Numbered from the stretch's first letter, positions 37,364 to 51,688 are shown. The stretch is DNA of 64,000 bases from Streptomyces sp. DT2A-34 (GCF_030499515.1 NZ_JASTWJ010000001.1:3886001-3950000); one strand, 5' to 3'. The notes: generated from the sequence alone by a model not told the origin. Made by a program: numbers and translations.

Positions 37364-39490
37364 TTACTCGCCCTTGGCCTTCGCGATGATCTCCTCGGCG
37401 ACGTTCCGCGGAACCTCGGCGTAGGAGTCGAACTGCATGGAGTAGCTGGCACGGCCGGACGTCTTGCTGCGCAGGTCGCCGACGTAACCGAACATCTCCG
37501 AGAGAGGCACGAGGCCCTTCACGACGCGGGCACCCGCCCGCTCCTCCATGGCCTGGATCTGGCCACGGCGGGAGTTGATGTCGCCGATGACCTCACCCAT
37601 GTAGTCCTCGGGCGTGGTGACCTCGACGGCCATCATCGGCTCAAGAAGAACGGGGCTGGCCTTGCGCGCGGCCTCCTTGAAGGCCTGCGAACCGGCGATC
37701 TTGAACGCGAGCTCGGAGGAGTCGACCTCGTGGTAGCCACCGTCGATGAGCGTGACGCGGACGCCCGTCATCTCGTAGCCCGCCAGGATGCCGAACTGCA
37801 TGGCCTCCTGCGCACCGGCGTCGACCGAAGGGATGTACTCCTTCGGGATACGGCCACCGGTCACCTTGTTCACAAACTCGTACGAGGCGTCGCCGCCCTC
37901 GATCGGCTCGATCGCGATCTGCACCTTGGCGAACTGGCCGGTACCACCAGTCTGCTTCTTGTGCGTGTAGTCGACGCGCTCGACGGCCTTGCGGATCGTC
38001 TCGCGGTAGGCGACCTGCGGCTTGCCGACGTTGGCCTCGACCTTGAACTCACGGCGCATACGGTCGACCAGCACCTCGAGGTGCAGCTCGCCCATACCAC
38101 CGATGATGGTCTGGCCGGTCTCCTCGTCCGAGTGGACCTGGAAGGAGGGGTCCTCCTCCGCGAGACGCTGGATGGCGACACCCAGCTTCTCCTGGTCACC
38201 CTTGGACTTGGGCTCGATGGCGACCTGGATGACCGGCGCCGGGAAGTCCATGGACTCCAGGATCACCGGGGCCTTGTCGTCGCTCAGCGTCTCACCGGTG
38301 GTGGTCTGCTTGAGGCCCATGACGGCGACGATGTCGCCGGCGCCCACCGACTCGATCTCCTCACGCTTGTTCGCGTGCATGCGGTAGATCTTGCCGATGC
38401 GCTCCTTCTTGCCCTTGACGGAGTTCAGCACGGCGGTGCCGGACTCCAGGCGACCGGAGTAGATCCGGACGAAGGTGAGCTTGCCGAGGTGCGGGTCGCT
38501 CATGATCTTGAACGCCAGCGCCGACAGCGGCTCGTCGTCGGACGGCTTGCGCTTGACGACCAGCTCGGGGTCCTTCACGTCGTGGCCCTCGATGGCCTCG
38601 ACGTCGAGCGGGGTCGGCAGGTAGCGCACGACCGCGTCGAGCAGGGGCTGGACGCCCTTGTTCTTGAACGCGGTGCCACAGAACACCGGGGTGACCGTGG
38701 TGTCGCTGGACTTGCCGGACGCGATGGTGATGCGACGGATCGCGGCGTACAGCTGCTCCTCGGTGGGCTCCTGGCCCTCCAGGTACAGCTCCATGATCTC
38801 TTCGTCGTTCTCGGCGACGCCCTCGACCAGCTTGCCGCGGTACTCCTCGGCAGCCTCGATGTGCGTGGCCGGGATGTCGACGACGTCGTACATCTCGCCC
38901 TTGGCGGCCTCGGCGGACCACACGAGCGCCTTCATGCGGACCAGGTCCACGACGCCCTTGAAGTCGGCCTCGGCACCGATCGGAAGCTGCATGACCAGCG
39001 GCTGCGCACCAAGGCGGTCCGAGATCATGTCGACGCAGCGGTGGAACTCCGCGCCGGTCCGGTCGAGCTTGTTGACGAAGCAGATACGCGGCACGCCGTA
39101 ACGGTCGGCCTGACGCCACACCGTCTCGGACTGCGGCTCGACACCGGCGACACCGTCGAACACCGTCACGGCACCGTCGAGCACACGCAGGGAGCGCTCC
39201 ACCTCAACGGTGAAGTCGACGTGCCCCGGGGTGTCGATGATGTTGATGGTGTAGTCGTTGTCCTCGAGCGGCCAGTGACACGTGGTCGCAGCAGACGTGA
39301 TCGTGATGCCACGCTCCTGCTCCTGCTCCATCCAGTCCATGGTGGCAGCGCCGTCGTGGACCTCACCGATCTTGTAAGACACACCGGTGTAGAACAGGAT
39401 CCGCTCGGTGGTGGTCGTCTTGCCCGCGTCGATGTGGGCCATGATCCCGATATTGCGGACCTTGGCCAGGTCAAGTGAAGTGGTAGCCAT
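37364..39490 (-). CDS. fusA: elongation factor G
   Basis: EF-G drives ribosome translocation. The 708-residue product has the P-loop AHIDAGKT (18-25), switch [10 protein letters not shown] and NKLDR, then domains II-V, including [20 protein letters not shown] and the end [14 protein letters not shown]. Length is normal. It follows rpsG by 39 bases in the str operon. Confidence 0.98.
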   Translation of the reverse strand: MATTSLDLAKVRNIGIMAHIDAGKTTTTERILFYTGVSYKIGEVHDGAATMDWMEQEQERGITITSAATTCHWPLEDNDYTINIIDTPGHVDFTVEVERSLRVLDGAVTVFDGVAGVEPQSETVWRQADRYGVPRICFVNKLDRTGAEFHRCVDMISDRLGAQPLVMQLPIGAEADFKGVVDLVRMKALVWSAEAAKGEMYDVVDIPATHIEAAEEYRGKLVEGVAENDEEIMELYLEGQEPTEEQLYAAIRRITIASGKSSDTTVTPVFCGTAFKNKGVQPLLDAVVRYLPTPLDVEAIEGHDVKDPELVVKRKPSDDEPLSALAFKIMSDPHLGKLTFVRIYSGRLESGTAVLNSVKGKKERIGKIYRMHANKREEIESVGAGDIVAVMGLKQTTTGETLSDDKAPVILESMDFPAPVIQVAIEPKSKGDQEKLGVAIQRLAEEDPSFQVHSDEETGQTIIGGMGELHLEVLVDRMRREFKVEANVGKPQVAYRETIRKAVERVDYTHKKQTGGTGQFAKVQIAIEPIEGGDASYEFVNKVTGGRIPKEYIPSVDAGAQEAMQFGILAGYEMTGVRVTLIDGGYHEVDSSELAFKIAGSQAFKEAARKASPVLLEPMMAVEVTTPEDYMGEVIGDINSRRGQIQAMEERAGARVVKGLVPLSEMFGYVGDLRSKTSGRASYSMQFDSYAEVPRNVAEEIIAKAKGE

Positions 39491-39529
39491 AAGGCTTCAG
39501 TCTTCTCTCGGTCTCGATGTGGGTAGCGA

Positions 39530-40000
39530 CTACCAGCGGTAGTGCGCGAAGGCCTTGTTGGACTCGGCCATCTTGTGCGTGTCCTCGCGCTTCTTCACAG
39601 CGGCACCGAGGCCGTTGCTGGCGTCGAGGAGCTCGTTGAGCAGACGCTCGGTCATGGTCTTCTCGCGACGGGCGCGGGAGTAGCCCACGAGCCAGCGCAG
39701 CGCCAGGGTGTTGGCACGGCCGGGCTTGACCTCGACCGGGACCTGGTAGGTGGCGCCACCGACACGGCGGGACTTGACCTCAAGGGTCGGCTTGATGTTC
39801 TCGAGAGCGCGCTTCAGCGTGATGACCGGGTCGTTGCCGGTCTTCTCGCGCAGGCCCTCCATGGCGCCGTAGACGATGCGCTCGGCGGTGGAGCGCTTGC
39901 CGTTCAGCAGCACCTTGTTGATGAGCGACGTGACCAGAGGAGAACCGTAGACCGGGTCGATGATGACCGGGCGCTTCGGGGCGGGGCCCTTACGAGGCAT
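39530..40000 (-). CDS. rpsG: 30S ribosomal protein S7
   Basis: S7 organises the small-subunit head and, in E. coli, represses the str operon. The 156-residue product starts [20 protein letters not shown] and ends KAFAHYRW. The conserved [20 protein letters not shown] is present. It lies two bases after rpsL. Confidence 0.98.
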   Translation of the reverse strand: MPRKGPAPKRPVIIDPVYGSPLVTSLINKVLLNGKRSTAERIVYGAMEGLREKTGNDPVITLKRALENIKPTLEVKSRRVGGATYQVPVEVKPGRANTLALRWLVGYSRARREKTMTERLLNELLDASNGLGAAVKKREDTHKMAESNKAFAHYRW

Positions 40001-40002
40001 TC

Positions 40003-40374
40003 TTACTTCTCCTTCTTGGCGCCGTAGCGGGAACGGGCCTGCTTGCGGTTCTTGACACCCTGGGTGTCGAGGGAGCCACGGATGATCTTGTAGCGAACAC
40101 CCGGCAGGTCCTTCACACGGCCGCCGCGCACGAGCACGATGGAGTGCTCCTGCAGGTTGTGTCCCTCACCCGGAATGTAAGCGGTGACCTCGATCCCGCT
40201 GGTCAGACGCACACGCGCGACCTTACGCAGGGCCGAGTTCGGCTTCTTCGGGGTGGTCGTGAACACACGCGTGCAGACGCCACGACGCTGAGGGGAACCC
40301 TCGAGCGCGGGCGTCTTGTTCTTCTCGACCTTGTCCTGCCGGCCCTTACGGACCAGCTGCTGGATCGTAGGCAC
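40003..40374 (-). CDS. rpsL: 30S ribosomal protein S12
   Basis: S12 is at the decoding centre. The GTG at 40374 with GGAGAAG upstream gives the standard 123 residues ([20 protein letters not shown]). Longer frames reach into the promoter region and are not conserved. Lys43 (TPKKPN) and Lys88 (GGRVKDLPG) are wild type, so no streptomycin-resistance substitution is present at these two sites. It is first in the str operon. Confidence 0.97.
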   Translation of the reverse strand: MPTIQQLVRKGRQDKVEKNKTPALEGSPQRRGVCTRVFTTTPKKPNSALRKVARVRLTSGIEVTAYIPGEGHNLQEHSIVLVRGGRVKDLPGVRYKIIRGSLDTQGVKNRKQARSRYGAKKEK

Positions 40375-40567
40375 TACTTCTCCGGTTTCTGTGTGCCGAA
40401 TGGTGAAGCTAACCTGGAACGTCGCCGACCCACGCGGTCGGGTGTGTCGAATCCGGCGGATTCCCGCCGCGAGGCGAAAAGAGCACAGATTACGGTGGCC
40501 GCTCACAGCTCGCTATGCGGTTGAAGGCACGCACGAGAGCCAGGGCACACCCCAGGCACAAGGTCTG

Positions 40568-40596
40568 AGCGTACCTACCTCATTCGCTGCGGTCAA
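40568..40596 (-). promoter_or_regulatory. str operon promoter
   Basis: Minus strand: TTGACC (40591-40596), 17-base spacer, TACGCT (40568-40573). It is about 195 bases upstream of rpsL. The remaining 329-base gap up to the DUF1707 gene holds an additional TTGACA (40633-40638) without a clear -10 partner, and no gene. Confidence 0.6.
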
Positions 40597-40703
40597 AACA
40601 AACGGGCCTCGCCCGCATCGCCATACGGCCGATGTCAAGACCACACGGCGTGTCCGATCTTCGAATCTCCGATACGGCCACGTCAGCCCGCCCCTCCCGG
40701 ACC

Positions 40704-41270
40704 TCATCCGGACACGGCGGCGGCCACGACCATCAGCGTCAGCAACAGCGCCCAACACCCGGTCGACAGCCAACCGAGCACGAGCCCGGTCAGGGCGAGT
40801 CCGTCGCCGCTCTCCCCGGTGCGGCGCATCTCGGCGCGTGCCGCGTGTCCCAGCACCACCGCCGGTACCCCGGTGAGCCCGAAGGACACCAGACACAGCG
40901 CGCCGCACACGGCGGAACCGACCGCCTTGCCGTTCGTCTGCGGCCGGGGCACCGGCAGGAAGGCCCCCGGTACGGGCATGACGGCCGCCGGCTGCGCCAT
41001 GGGGCCCTGGGGCAGGTCGGCGACCAGCAGGGCCAGCTCGCCCACCGTACGGGCCGCGTAGGCCCGCGCGACCCGCCTCTCGAACTCGGGGTGCTCCAGG
41101 CGCCCCTCCCCGTACCCGGCCTTGAGCACGTCCACGGCACGCTCACGGTCGGCGTGCGAGGCGAGCATCGCGGGGGCACCGGCGCCGGCCCATGGCTGAG
41201 GAACCCCGGTCCCCTGCCACGGCTGTGGAACACCGCTCCCCTGCCACGGCTGCCACGACGGATGTGTCAT
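40704..41270 (-). CDS. DUF1707 / DUF4190 domain membrane protein
   Basis: I start at the ATG at 41270 (MTHPSWQPWQGSGVPQPWQG) with GGGAGG upstream, giving 188 residues. A Trp/Gln/Pro-rich N-terminus with a repeated PWQG motif (about 1-30) is followed by a SHOCT-like DUF1707 segment (DRERAVDVLKAGYGEGRLEH). A DUF4190-like C-terminus with two membrane helices around residues 110-186 includes GLALTGLVLGWLSTGCWALL. Function is unknown; DUF1707 proteins are widespread actinobacterial membrane-associated proteins. It lies between rpoC and rpsL. Confidence 0.75.
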   Translation of the reverse strand: MTHPSWQPWQGSGVPQPWQGTGVPQPWAGAGAPAMLASHADRERAVDVLKAGYGEGRLEHPEFERRVARAYAARTVGELALLVADLPQGPMAQPAAVMPVPGAFLPVPRPQTNGKAVGSAVCGALCLVSFGLTGVPAVVLGHAARAEMRRTGESGDGLALTGLVLGWLSTGCWALLLTLMVVAAAVSG

Positions 41271-41385
41271 GGAGCACCTCCCCCGCAATGGTCGGACTCT
41301 CTCAATGATGCGCCCGTCCAGCATCCCAGGCATCGGGGTGGCCCCGGAGAAAACCCGGAGACGATCCCGGGCCCCGGAGGACGCC

Positions 41386-41419
41386 GAAGGGCGGCCACCC
41401 CGAGGGGTGACCGCCCTTC
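41386..41419 (-). terminator. terminator after rpoC
   Basis: GAAGGGCGG-x-CACCCC and GGGGTG-x-CCGCCCTTC form a 15-bp stem with one mismatch, 15 bases past the rpoC stop. It probably ends the rpoBC transcript. Confidence 0.65.
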
Positions 41420-41433
41420 AGTGGACGTACGCC

Positions 41434-45333
<3,900 letters not shown>

Positions 45334-45391
45334 TATGCGTCAATCCCTCTCAGGGTTGTAAGTCTGTGGTCTGAAACGGGGGCCTGGGGGT

Positions 45392-45422
45392 CGGCGGGGC
45401 CCTGTGGGTGAGGGCCCCGCCG
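45392..45422 (-). terminator. perfect 12-bp hairpin between rpoB and rpoC
   Basis: CGGCGGGGCCCT (45392-45403), loop GTGGGTG, AGGGCCCCGCCG (45411-45422), beginning nine bases after the rpoB stop. It has no U-tract. It may be a processing or pausing element that keeps rpoC in proportion, not a full terminator. Confidence 0.5.
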
Positions 45423-45430
45423 GACTCCCG

Positions 45431-48400
45431 TCAGACCTCTTCGACGCTGCTCGGCTCGCGCCGGGACAGGTCGATGCCGAGCTCCTCCGCAGCGCGGAAG
45501 ACGTCCTCGTCGGTGTCACGCATCTCGATGGACATACCGTCGCTGGACAGCACCTCCACGTTCAGGCAGAGCGACTGCATCTCCTTGATGAGCACCTTGA
45601 AGGACTCGGGGATGCCGGGCTCGGGGATGTTCTCGCCCTTGACGATGGCCTCGTAGACCTTCACGCGGCCGGTGACGTCGTCGGACTTGATGGTCAGCAG
45701 CTCCTGGAGGGCGTACGCGGCGCCGTAAGCCTCCAGCGCCCACACCTCCATCTCACCGAAGCGCTGGCCACCGAACTGGGCCTTACCACCCAGCGGCTGC
45801 TGGGTGATCATGCTGTACGGGCCGGTCGAGCGGGCGTGCAGCTTGTCGTCGACCAGGTGGTGCAGCTTCAGGATGTACATGTAGCCGACCGAGATCGGGT
45901 CCGGGAACGGCTCACCGCTACGGCCGTCGAACAGCCGCGCCTTACCGGTCGGGAGCACCATGCGCTCGCCGTCGCGGTTCGGGATGGTGTGCTGCAGCAG
46001 ACCCGCGAGCTCGTCCTCGCGCGCACCGTCGAAGACGGGGGTCGCGACGTTCGTGCCCGGGTCGACCTGGTCGGCGCCGATCGCCTGGAGGCGCTGCGCC
46101 CACTCGTCCGCGAGGCCGGAGACGTCCCAGCCGCGGCTGGCGAGCCAGCCGAGGTGGATCTCCAGGACCTGTCCCGGGTTCATTCGGGACGGCACACCCA
46201 GCGGGTTGAGGATGATGTCGACCGGGGTGCCGTCCTCCAGGAACGGCATGTCCTCGATCGGCAGGATCTTGGAGATGACACCCTTGTTGCCGTGACGGCC
46301 GGCGAGCTTGTCACCGTCGGTGATCTTGCGCTTCTGCGCGACGTACACGCGCACCAGCTGGTTCACACCGGGGGAAGCTCGTCGCCCTCCTCGCGGTCGA
46401 AGACGCGGACGCCGATGACCTTGCCGGTCTCGCCGTGCGGCACCTTCAGCGAGGTGTCACGGACCTCACGGGCCTTCTCACCGAAGATCGCGCGCAGCAG
46501 GCGCTCCTCCGGCGTCAGCTCGGTCTCACCCTTCGGGGTCACCTTGCCGACGAGGATGTCGCCGGCGATGACCTCGGCACCGATACGGATGATGCCGCGC
46601 TCGTCGAGGTCGGCGAGGACCTCCTCGGAGACGTTCGGGATATCCCGGGTGATCTCCTCGGGGCCGAGCTTGGTGTCACGGGCGTCGACCTCGTGCTCCT
46701 CGATGTGGATCGAGGAGAGGACGTCGTCCTGCACGAGGCGCTGCGACAGGATGATCGCGTCCTCGTAGTTGTGACCCTCCCACGGCATGAACGCCACGAG
46801 CAGGTTCTTGCCCAGCGCCATCTCGCCCTGCTGGGTGGCCGGACCGTCGGCGAGGACCTGGCCCTCGATGATGCGGTCGCCCTCGTGGACGATGACCTTC
46901 TGGTTGACCGAGGTGCCCTGGTTGGAACGGGCGAACTTGGCCAGGCGGTACGTGATGTACGTGCCGTCGTCGTTGGCGGTGGTGATGTAGTCCGCGGAGA
47001 CCTCCTGGACCACACCCGCCTTCTCGGCCTTGACCACGTCACCGGCGTCGACAGCGGAGCGGTACTCCATGCCGGTGCCGACGAGCGGGGCCTCGGACTT
47101 AATCAGCGGCACGGCCTGACGCATCATGTTCGCGCCCATGAGGGCACGGTTGGCGTCGTCGTGCTCGAGGAACGGGATCATGGCGGTCGCGACCGACACC
47201 ATCTGGCGCGGCGAGACGTCCATGTAGTCCACGTCGTCACCGGCGACGTAGTCGACCTCGCCGCCACGCCGGCGAACCAGGACGCGGTTCTCGGCGAAGC
47301 GCATGTCGTCGTTGAGCGTGGCGTTGGCCTGCGCGATGACGAACCGGTCCTCTTCGTCGGCCGTCAGGTAGTCGACCTCGTCGGTGACGACACCGCCGGT
47401 GACCTTGCGGTACGGCGTCTCCACGAAACCGAACGCGTTGACGCGGCCGTAGGAGGCGAGCGAACCGATCAGACCGATGTTCGGGCCTTCAGGCGTCTCG
47501 ATCGGGCACATACGGCCGTAGTGAGACGGGTGCACGTCACGGACCTCGAAGCCGGCCCGCTCACGGGACAGACCACCCGGGCCAAGAGCCGACAGACGGC
47601 GCTTGTGGGTGAGACCCGACAGCGGGTTGTTCTGGTCCATGAACTGCGACAGCTGGCTGGTGCCGAAGAACTCCTTGATGGAGGCGACGACCGGCCGGAT
47701 GTTGATCAGGGTCTGCGGCGTGATCGCCTCGACGTCCTGGGTCGTCATGCGCTCACGGACGACGCGCTCCATACGAGCCAGACCGGTGCGGACCTGGTTC
47801 TGGATGAGCTCGCCGACGCTGCGCAGACGACGGTTGCCGAAGTGGTCGATGTCGTCGGTCTCGACGACGATGCCCTGGCCGCTGTCGCCGACCGTCTCGG
47901 TCTCGCCCGCGTGCAGCTTCACCAGGTACTTGATCGTCGAGATGATGTCCTCGACGGTCAGGATGCCCGCGTCCAGCGGAGCGTCCGCACCCAGCTTCTT
48001 GTTGACCTTGTAGCGGCCGACCTTGGCGAGGTCGTAGCGCTTCGGGTTGAAGTAGAGGTTCTCAAGCAGCGTCTGCGCGGCCTCACGCGTGGGGGGCTCG
48101 CCCGGACGCAGCTTGCGGTAGATGTCGAGCAGCGCGTCGTCCTGGCCCTGGGTGTGGTCCTTCTCCAGGGTGGCGCGCATCGACTCGTACTCGCCGAACT
48201 CCTCGAGGATCTGCTCGGTCGTCCAGCCGAGCGCCTTGAGCAGAACGGTGACGGACTGCTTGCGCTTGCGGTCGATGCGGACACCGACCATGTCGCGCTT
48301 GTCGATCTCCATCTCCAGCCAGGCACCCCGGGACGGGATGATCTTGGCGGAGAAGATGTCCTTGTCGGACGTCTTGTCGATGGAGGAGTCGAAGTAGACA

Positions 48401-48915
48401 CCGGGCGAACGGACCAGCTGCGACACCACGACACGCTCGGTGCCGTTGATGACGAACGTGCCCTTGTTCGTCATGAGCGGGAAGTCGCCCATGAAGACCG
48501 TCTGGGACTTGATCTCGCCGGTCTCGTTGTTCGTGAACTCGGCCGTGACGAAGAGCGGAGCGGCGTACGTGAAGTCGCGCTCCTTGCACTCGTCGATGCT
48601 GTTCTTCGGGGGCTCGAAGCGGTGGTCGCGGAACGTCAGCGACATCGACCCGGAGAAGTCCTCGATCGGGGAGATCTCCTCGAAGATCTCCTCGAGGCCG
48701 GACTTGGTGGGGACATCCTGACCGGACTCCAGAGCCGCCTCGACCCGACTCTGCCAGGCGGTGTTGCCGAGCAGCCAGTCGAAGCTCTCGGTCTGCAGCG
48801 CGAGCAGGTTCGGAACCTCGAGGGGCTCCTTGATCTTTGCAAAAGAGATGCGCAGCGGGGCGGTGCTGGCGCCATTGTTCGTATTCGCGGTCGAGGCAGT
48901 GCGCGAGGCGGCCAA
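45431..48915 (-). CDS. rpoB: DNA-directed RNA polymerase beta subunit, interrupted by a one-base frameshift
   Basis: I start at the TTG at 48915 ([15 protein letters not shown]), with GAAGGA upstream. The first frame runs to a TGA at 46363 and ends [12 protein letters not shown]. The rest continues from the GTG at 46366 ([20 protein letters not shown]) to 45431. The expected junction is DELPPGVNQLV. The G run at 46370-46374 has five G's where six restore the frame, and then the gene is exactly 1161 codons, the usual streptomycete length. All motifs are present on both sides, including the rifampicin region [11 protein letters not shown]...[10 protein letters not shown] in wild-type form. As an essential gene, the break is most likely a sequencing or assembly error. 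Confidence 0.95.
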
Positions 48916-49101
48916 GAGGGGGTCCTTCCGAGGGCTCGGACTCACTACGCGCGTACCGGCCCCTCACCGGGGCACAGAGACAGGCGTTTCCATCTCCGAC
49001 CAAAGAATGGCCAGGTCAGGGACGGTCCGGTCATCGGTGCCCAAGCGAGGGCATGCCCCTGGTGACGGGCAGGGGACAGCTAACAGGCAGCGCAAAGGGT
49101 C
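48916..49101 (-). other. rpoB 5' leader
   Basis: About 180 bases lie between the predicted transcription start and the TTG start of rpoB. The first bases on the minus strand read ACCCTTTGCGCTGCCTGTTA. I recall similar CTTTGCGCTGCCTG sequences at the start of other actinobacterial rpoB transcripts, but this is unchecked. No small gene is convincing here. Confidence 0.4.
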
Positions 49102-49130
49102 AGTGTAGCCACTTGGCACACTGATGTCCA
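49102..49130 (-). promoter_or_regulatory. rpoB promoter
   Basis: Minus strand: TGGACA (49125-49130), 17-base spacer, TACACT (49102-49107). This matches the vegetative consensus well and gives rpoBC a promoter separate from rplJL. Upstream, 49131-49390 contains nothing I can identify. Confidence 0.65.
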
Positions 49131-49390
49131 GTGCGGGTATTTCGCGACCCTCGTTGTCCTCAACGCCCTCGGCATGCTTGCCCTCAATGCACGTTGATAC
49201 TGCCCTCTTCGTCGCCGATCCATGCCTCGGATTCGGATCCTTGTGACGACGCGTCCTGAGAATTGCGCGCTGCGTGCGGTTCGTCAAGGCCCCCGTGCCC
49301 GAACCCAGGGGCTCCCGGAGACACGACGAAGATCACCATACCCCCCACCGAAGCGGGCGCAAGGTAACCGTGGCCGCGCCCCCAGGAACG

Positions 49391-49428
49391 CCGAAGAGCG
49401 ACCACCCGAATGGATGATCGCTCTTCGG
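49391..49428 (-). terminator. hairpin after rplL (rplL-rpoB attenuator)
   Basis: CCGAAGAGCGA (49391-49401) and TCGCTCTTCGG (49418-49428) are perfect over 11 bp, 79 bases past the rplL stop. It is equivalent in place to the rplL-rpoB attenuator known in other bacteria; whether it is partial is unknown. Confidence 0.6.
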
Positions 49429-49506
49429 TGCGACTGCGTTACAGCCTCAGGAGGCTGCTTTCAGCAAGCGCGAAGGCCGTACTCGACCTGCAAGACCGGG
49501 AAGGTC

Positions 49507-49896
49507 TTACTTGACCTCGACGGAGGCGCCGGCGCCCTTGAGGGACTCGGCGGCCTTCTCGGCGGCGTCCTTGGCGACCTTCTCGAGGACGGGCTTCGGA
49601 GCGCCGTCCACGAGGTCCTTGGCCTCCTTCAGACCCAGGGAGGTCAGCTCACGCACGACCTTGATGACCTGGATCTTCTTGTCGCCGGCGCCGGTGAGGA
49701 TGACGTCGAACTCGTCCTTCTCCTCGACGGCCTCGGCGGCGGCGCCACCAGCGGCACCACCGGCGACGACGACCGGCGCGGCAGCGGCGGCGGTGACGTC
49801 GAACTTCTCCTCGAAGGCCTTCACGAACTCGGAGAGCTCGATGAGGGTCATCTCCTCGAACTGCGCGAGCAGGTCTTCCTGGCTGAGCTTCGCCAT
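49507..49896 (-). CDS. rplL: 50S ribosomal protein L7/L12
   Basis: L7/L12 forms the flexible stalk that recruits GTPase factors. The 129-residue product has an N-terminal dimer domain ([20 protein letters not shown]), an Ala/Gly-rich hinge (about 35-55) and the C-terminal factor-binding domain with [20 protein letters not shown]. It lies 114 bases after rplJ. Confidence 0.98.
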   Translation of the reverse strand: MAKLSQEDLLAQFEEMTLIELSEFVKAFEEKFDVTAAAAAPVVVAGGAAGGAAAEAVEEKDEFDVILTGAGDKKIQVIKVVRELTSLGLKEAKDLVDGAPKPVLEKVAKDAAEKAAESLKGAGASVEVK

Positions 49897-50010
49897 GATG
49901 GCGGTCCTTCCACTAAATCGGCAGGTGCCGGGTGTACTGGGTGTGGCGGGCGTACGTCGGCCCGCTGTGGCCTCCGCGGTCAGGCTGCGGGGGCCAGTGT
50001 GCGAGCCGAA

Positions 50011-50541
50011 TTACTCGGCACCGCCCTGCTCGGCCTGCTTGGCGCGGAGCGCGTCCACCGTGCGGACGAGCTTCGACGGCAGCGCCTGGAAGACGGAGGC
50101 AGCCTGGGACTGCTTCGCCTTGAAGGCACCGGCCAGCTTGCTGAGCAGAACCTCGCGGGACTCGAGGTCCGCAAGCTTCTTGATCTCGTCGGCGCTGAGC
50201 GCCTTACCCTCAAGGACACCGCCCTTGATGACGAGATTCGGGTTGTCCTTGGCGAAGTCACGGAGACCCTTCGCCGACTCCACCGGGTCACCGGTGACGA
50301 AGGCGACAGCCGTCGGACCGTTGAACAGGTCGTCCAGCGTGTTGATCCCGGCCTCGTTGGCCGCAATCTTGGTCAGCGTGTTCTTCACCACGGCGTAGTG
50401 AGCGTTCTCACCGAGCGAACGACGCAGCGTCTTGAGCTGCGCCACGGTGAGACCGCGGTACTCGGTCAGCACGGCAGCGTTCGAGTTGCGGAACTGCTCC
50501 GTCAACTCGGCCACTGCGGCAGCCTTGTCGGGCCTCGCCAT
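50011..50541 (-). CDS. rplJ: 50S ribosomal protein L10
   Basis: L10 anchors L7/L12 to 23S rRNA and in E. coli represses its own translation. I start at the ATG at 50541 ([20 protein letters not shown]) with GGAAGGAGG upstream, giving 176 residues. The conserved [20 protein letters not shown] and [13 protein letters not shown] are present. Longer frames reach into the leader and are not protein-like. Confidence 0.97.
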   Translation of the reverse strand: MARPDKAAAVAELTEQFRNSNAAVLTEYRGLTVAQLKTLRRSLGENAHYAVVKNTLTKIAANEAGINTLDDLFNGPTAVAFVTGDPVESAKGLRDFAKDNPNLVIKGGVLEGKALSADEIKKLADLESREVLLSKLAGAFKAKQSQAASVFQALPSKLVRTVDALRAKQAEQGGAE

Positions 50542-50783
50542 GAGCCTCGGCCTCCTTCCGGGTGATTCTGACCGCGCGGACCCGAAGGAGGACTGGGGAA
50601 AACGAAACGCCCCGGCGCAGGCGCACGGGGCGGACTCGACCGGTCGCACGAACGGGAACGTACGCACTCCGGGAGTTCTTCCACTGTCACCTGCGCGGGT
50701 CGTCCGCAGTTCAGCGGATCCTTCGGCCACCGCACTCTCTTGCGAGCGCACGGCAACGACCAGCGGTCTTGGGCTTCTGTAGG
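50542..50783 (-). ncRNA. rplJ (L10) leader with intrinsic attenuator
   Basis: About 240 bases separate the predicted start from rplJ. Near the end, CGCCCCG (50608-50614) and CGGGGCG (50626-50632) form a stem with an inner GCGC/GCGC, followed on the minus strand by GTTTCGTTTTC, an intrinsic terminator. Upstream sequence such as CCGCTGAACTGCGG (a small stem) may be part of the L10-L12 binding fold. This layout fits ribosomal-protein autoregulation at the level of leader termination. Confidence 0.6.
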
Positions 50784-50809
50784 AGAGTACGGGACTGGGT
50801 CGCCGTCAA
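50784..50809 (-). promoter_or_regulatory. candidate rplJL promoter
   Basis: TTGACG (50804-50809) and TACTCT (50784-50789) on the minus strand are only 14 bases apart, shorter than usual. The element lies just inside the gap after the lipoprotein gene. Other start sites are possible. Confidence 0.35.
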
Positions 50810-50830
50810 GCAAATCGGCCCCTACGGCTC

Positions 50831-51688
50831 TCAGCTGCCGTTCTTCTTCAGCGGCTTGCGCAGGTCCGCCGTGTCGTCGGCACGGGGTGCCCGGACCGTC
50901 ACCGGCTTGCCGTAGTCGAGGAACGTATAGGTCAGGTCGAGCTCACCGTGGCGGCCGAAGCCCTGGGTGCGCAGACGCCTGACGCGGTCGGTGGCGTCGA
51001 CCCACACGTCCAGGGCAAGCTCGTCCACGCCCAGCTTCTGGTACTGGTCAAGGCTGTTCTCGCGGCTCTGCCGGGTGGCCTTGTCGTCGACCTTCCCGAG
51101 GGAGGCGCGAAGCTCGTCGACGGCGACCGTGCCCGCGTAGTGGGTGGTGTCGGCGCCGTCGGCCTTCTCGGAGCCGATCCGCTTCACGTCCTCGGCGGTG
51201 GCCAGGAAGGCCGCTTCCCGCGCCGGGTTGCGGATCACCTGGTCGCGCAGGCCACCGACGTCCATGCGCAGGCCGCCGTGCGTGGTGAACTCGGCCTTCG
51301 GGCCGTAGCTGATCCAGTGACGGCCGCCCATCTCCTCGACCATGTCGTCGCTCGCGCTGCCGTACAGCACCCCGCCGACGAGAAGCAGCTCGGACTCGCC
51401 CTCCTCGGCGCCGCTCAGGTTGGCCGTCCTGAGCCGCGCCGCCACCGGTTTCGTACCGACACTCGCCTCATCCGCTATCCGCCCCCGCTGCGGAAATCGG
51501 CCGGTCACCCGGTAGTGCAGGGAAGTGACGTCCTCGGACTTCTCCACGGCCCGCGCGACGGCATCGGCGGCCGGTGGGGCCGCGGACTGCTCCGCGTCGA
51601 CCCCTGTCCCACAGCCGGCGAGCAGCAGCGCCGCGAGGCCCGCGCCCACCACCCGAGGCGGCACGAAGGCACGTACGGCAAGGCTCAT
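50831..51688 (-). CDS. LppX/LprG-like lipoprotein
   Basis: The 285-residue product has a lipoprotein signal peptide with lipobox LLAGC (Cys about 26). The mature part resembles actinobacterial LppX_LprAFG-type lipoproteins: an antiparallel sheet protein with paired motifs such as VTSLHYRVTGRF, WISYGP, DTTHYAGTVAVDELR and LALDVWVDATDRVRRLRTQG. Family members bind or carry lipids or lipoglycans. It is anchored on the outer face of the membrane. It is a paralogue of the next gene and sits between rplJ and rplA. Confidence 0.7.
   Translation of the reverse strand: MSLAVRAFVPPRVVGAGLAALLLAGCGTGVDAEQSAAPPAADAVARAVEKSEDVTSLHYRVTGRFPQRGRIADEASVGTKPVAARLRTANLSGAEEGESELLLVGGVLYGSASDDMVEEMGGRHWISYGPKAEFTTHGGLRMDVGGLRDQVIRNPAREAAFLATAEDVKRIGSEKADGADTTHYAGTVAVDELRASLGKVDDKATRQSRENSLDQYQKLGVDELALDVWVDATDRVRRLRTQGFGRHGELDLTYTFLDYGKPVTVRAPRADDTADLRKPLKKNGS

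Noticed and set aside
46363..46380. Programmed -1 frameshift in rpoB as the leading explanation
   Set aside because: No standard slippery heptamer and no known precedent; a missing G in a homopolymer explains the exact 1161-codon length better. Kept only as an alternative.
46435..49065. Long plus-strand open frame opposite rpoB
   Set aside because: Same shadow effect; no start signals and no recognisable protein features.
48964..49287. 107-residue frame upstream of rpoB as a leader peptide gene
   Set aside because: It spans the rpoB promoter and lacks a ribosome binding site and any conserved feature.
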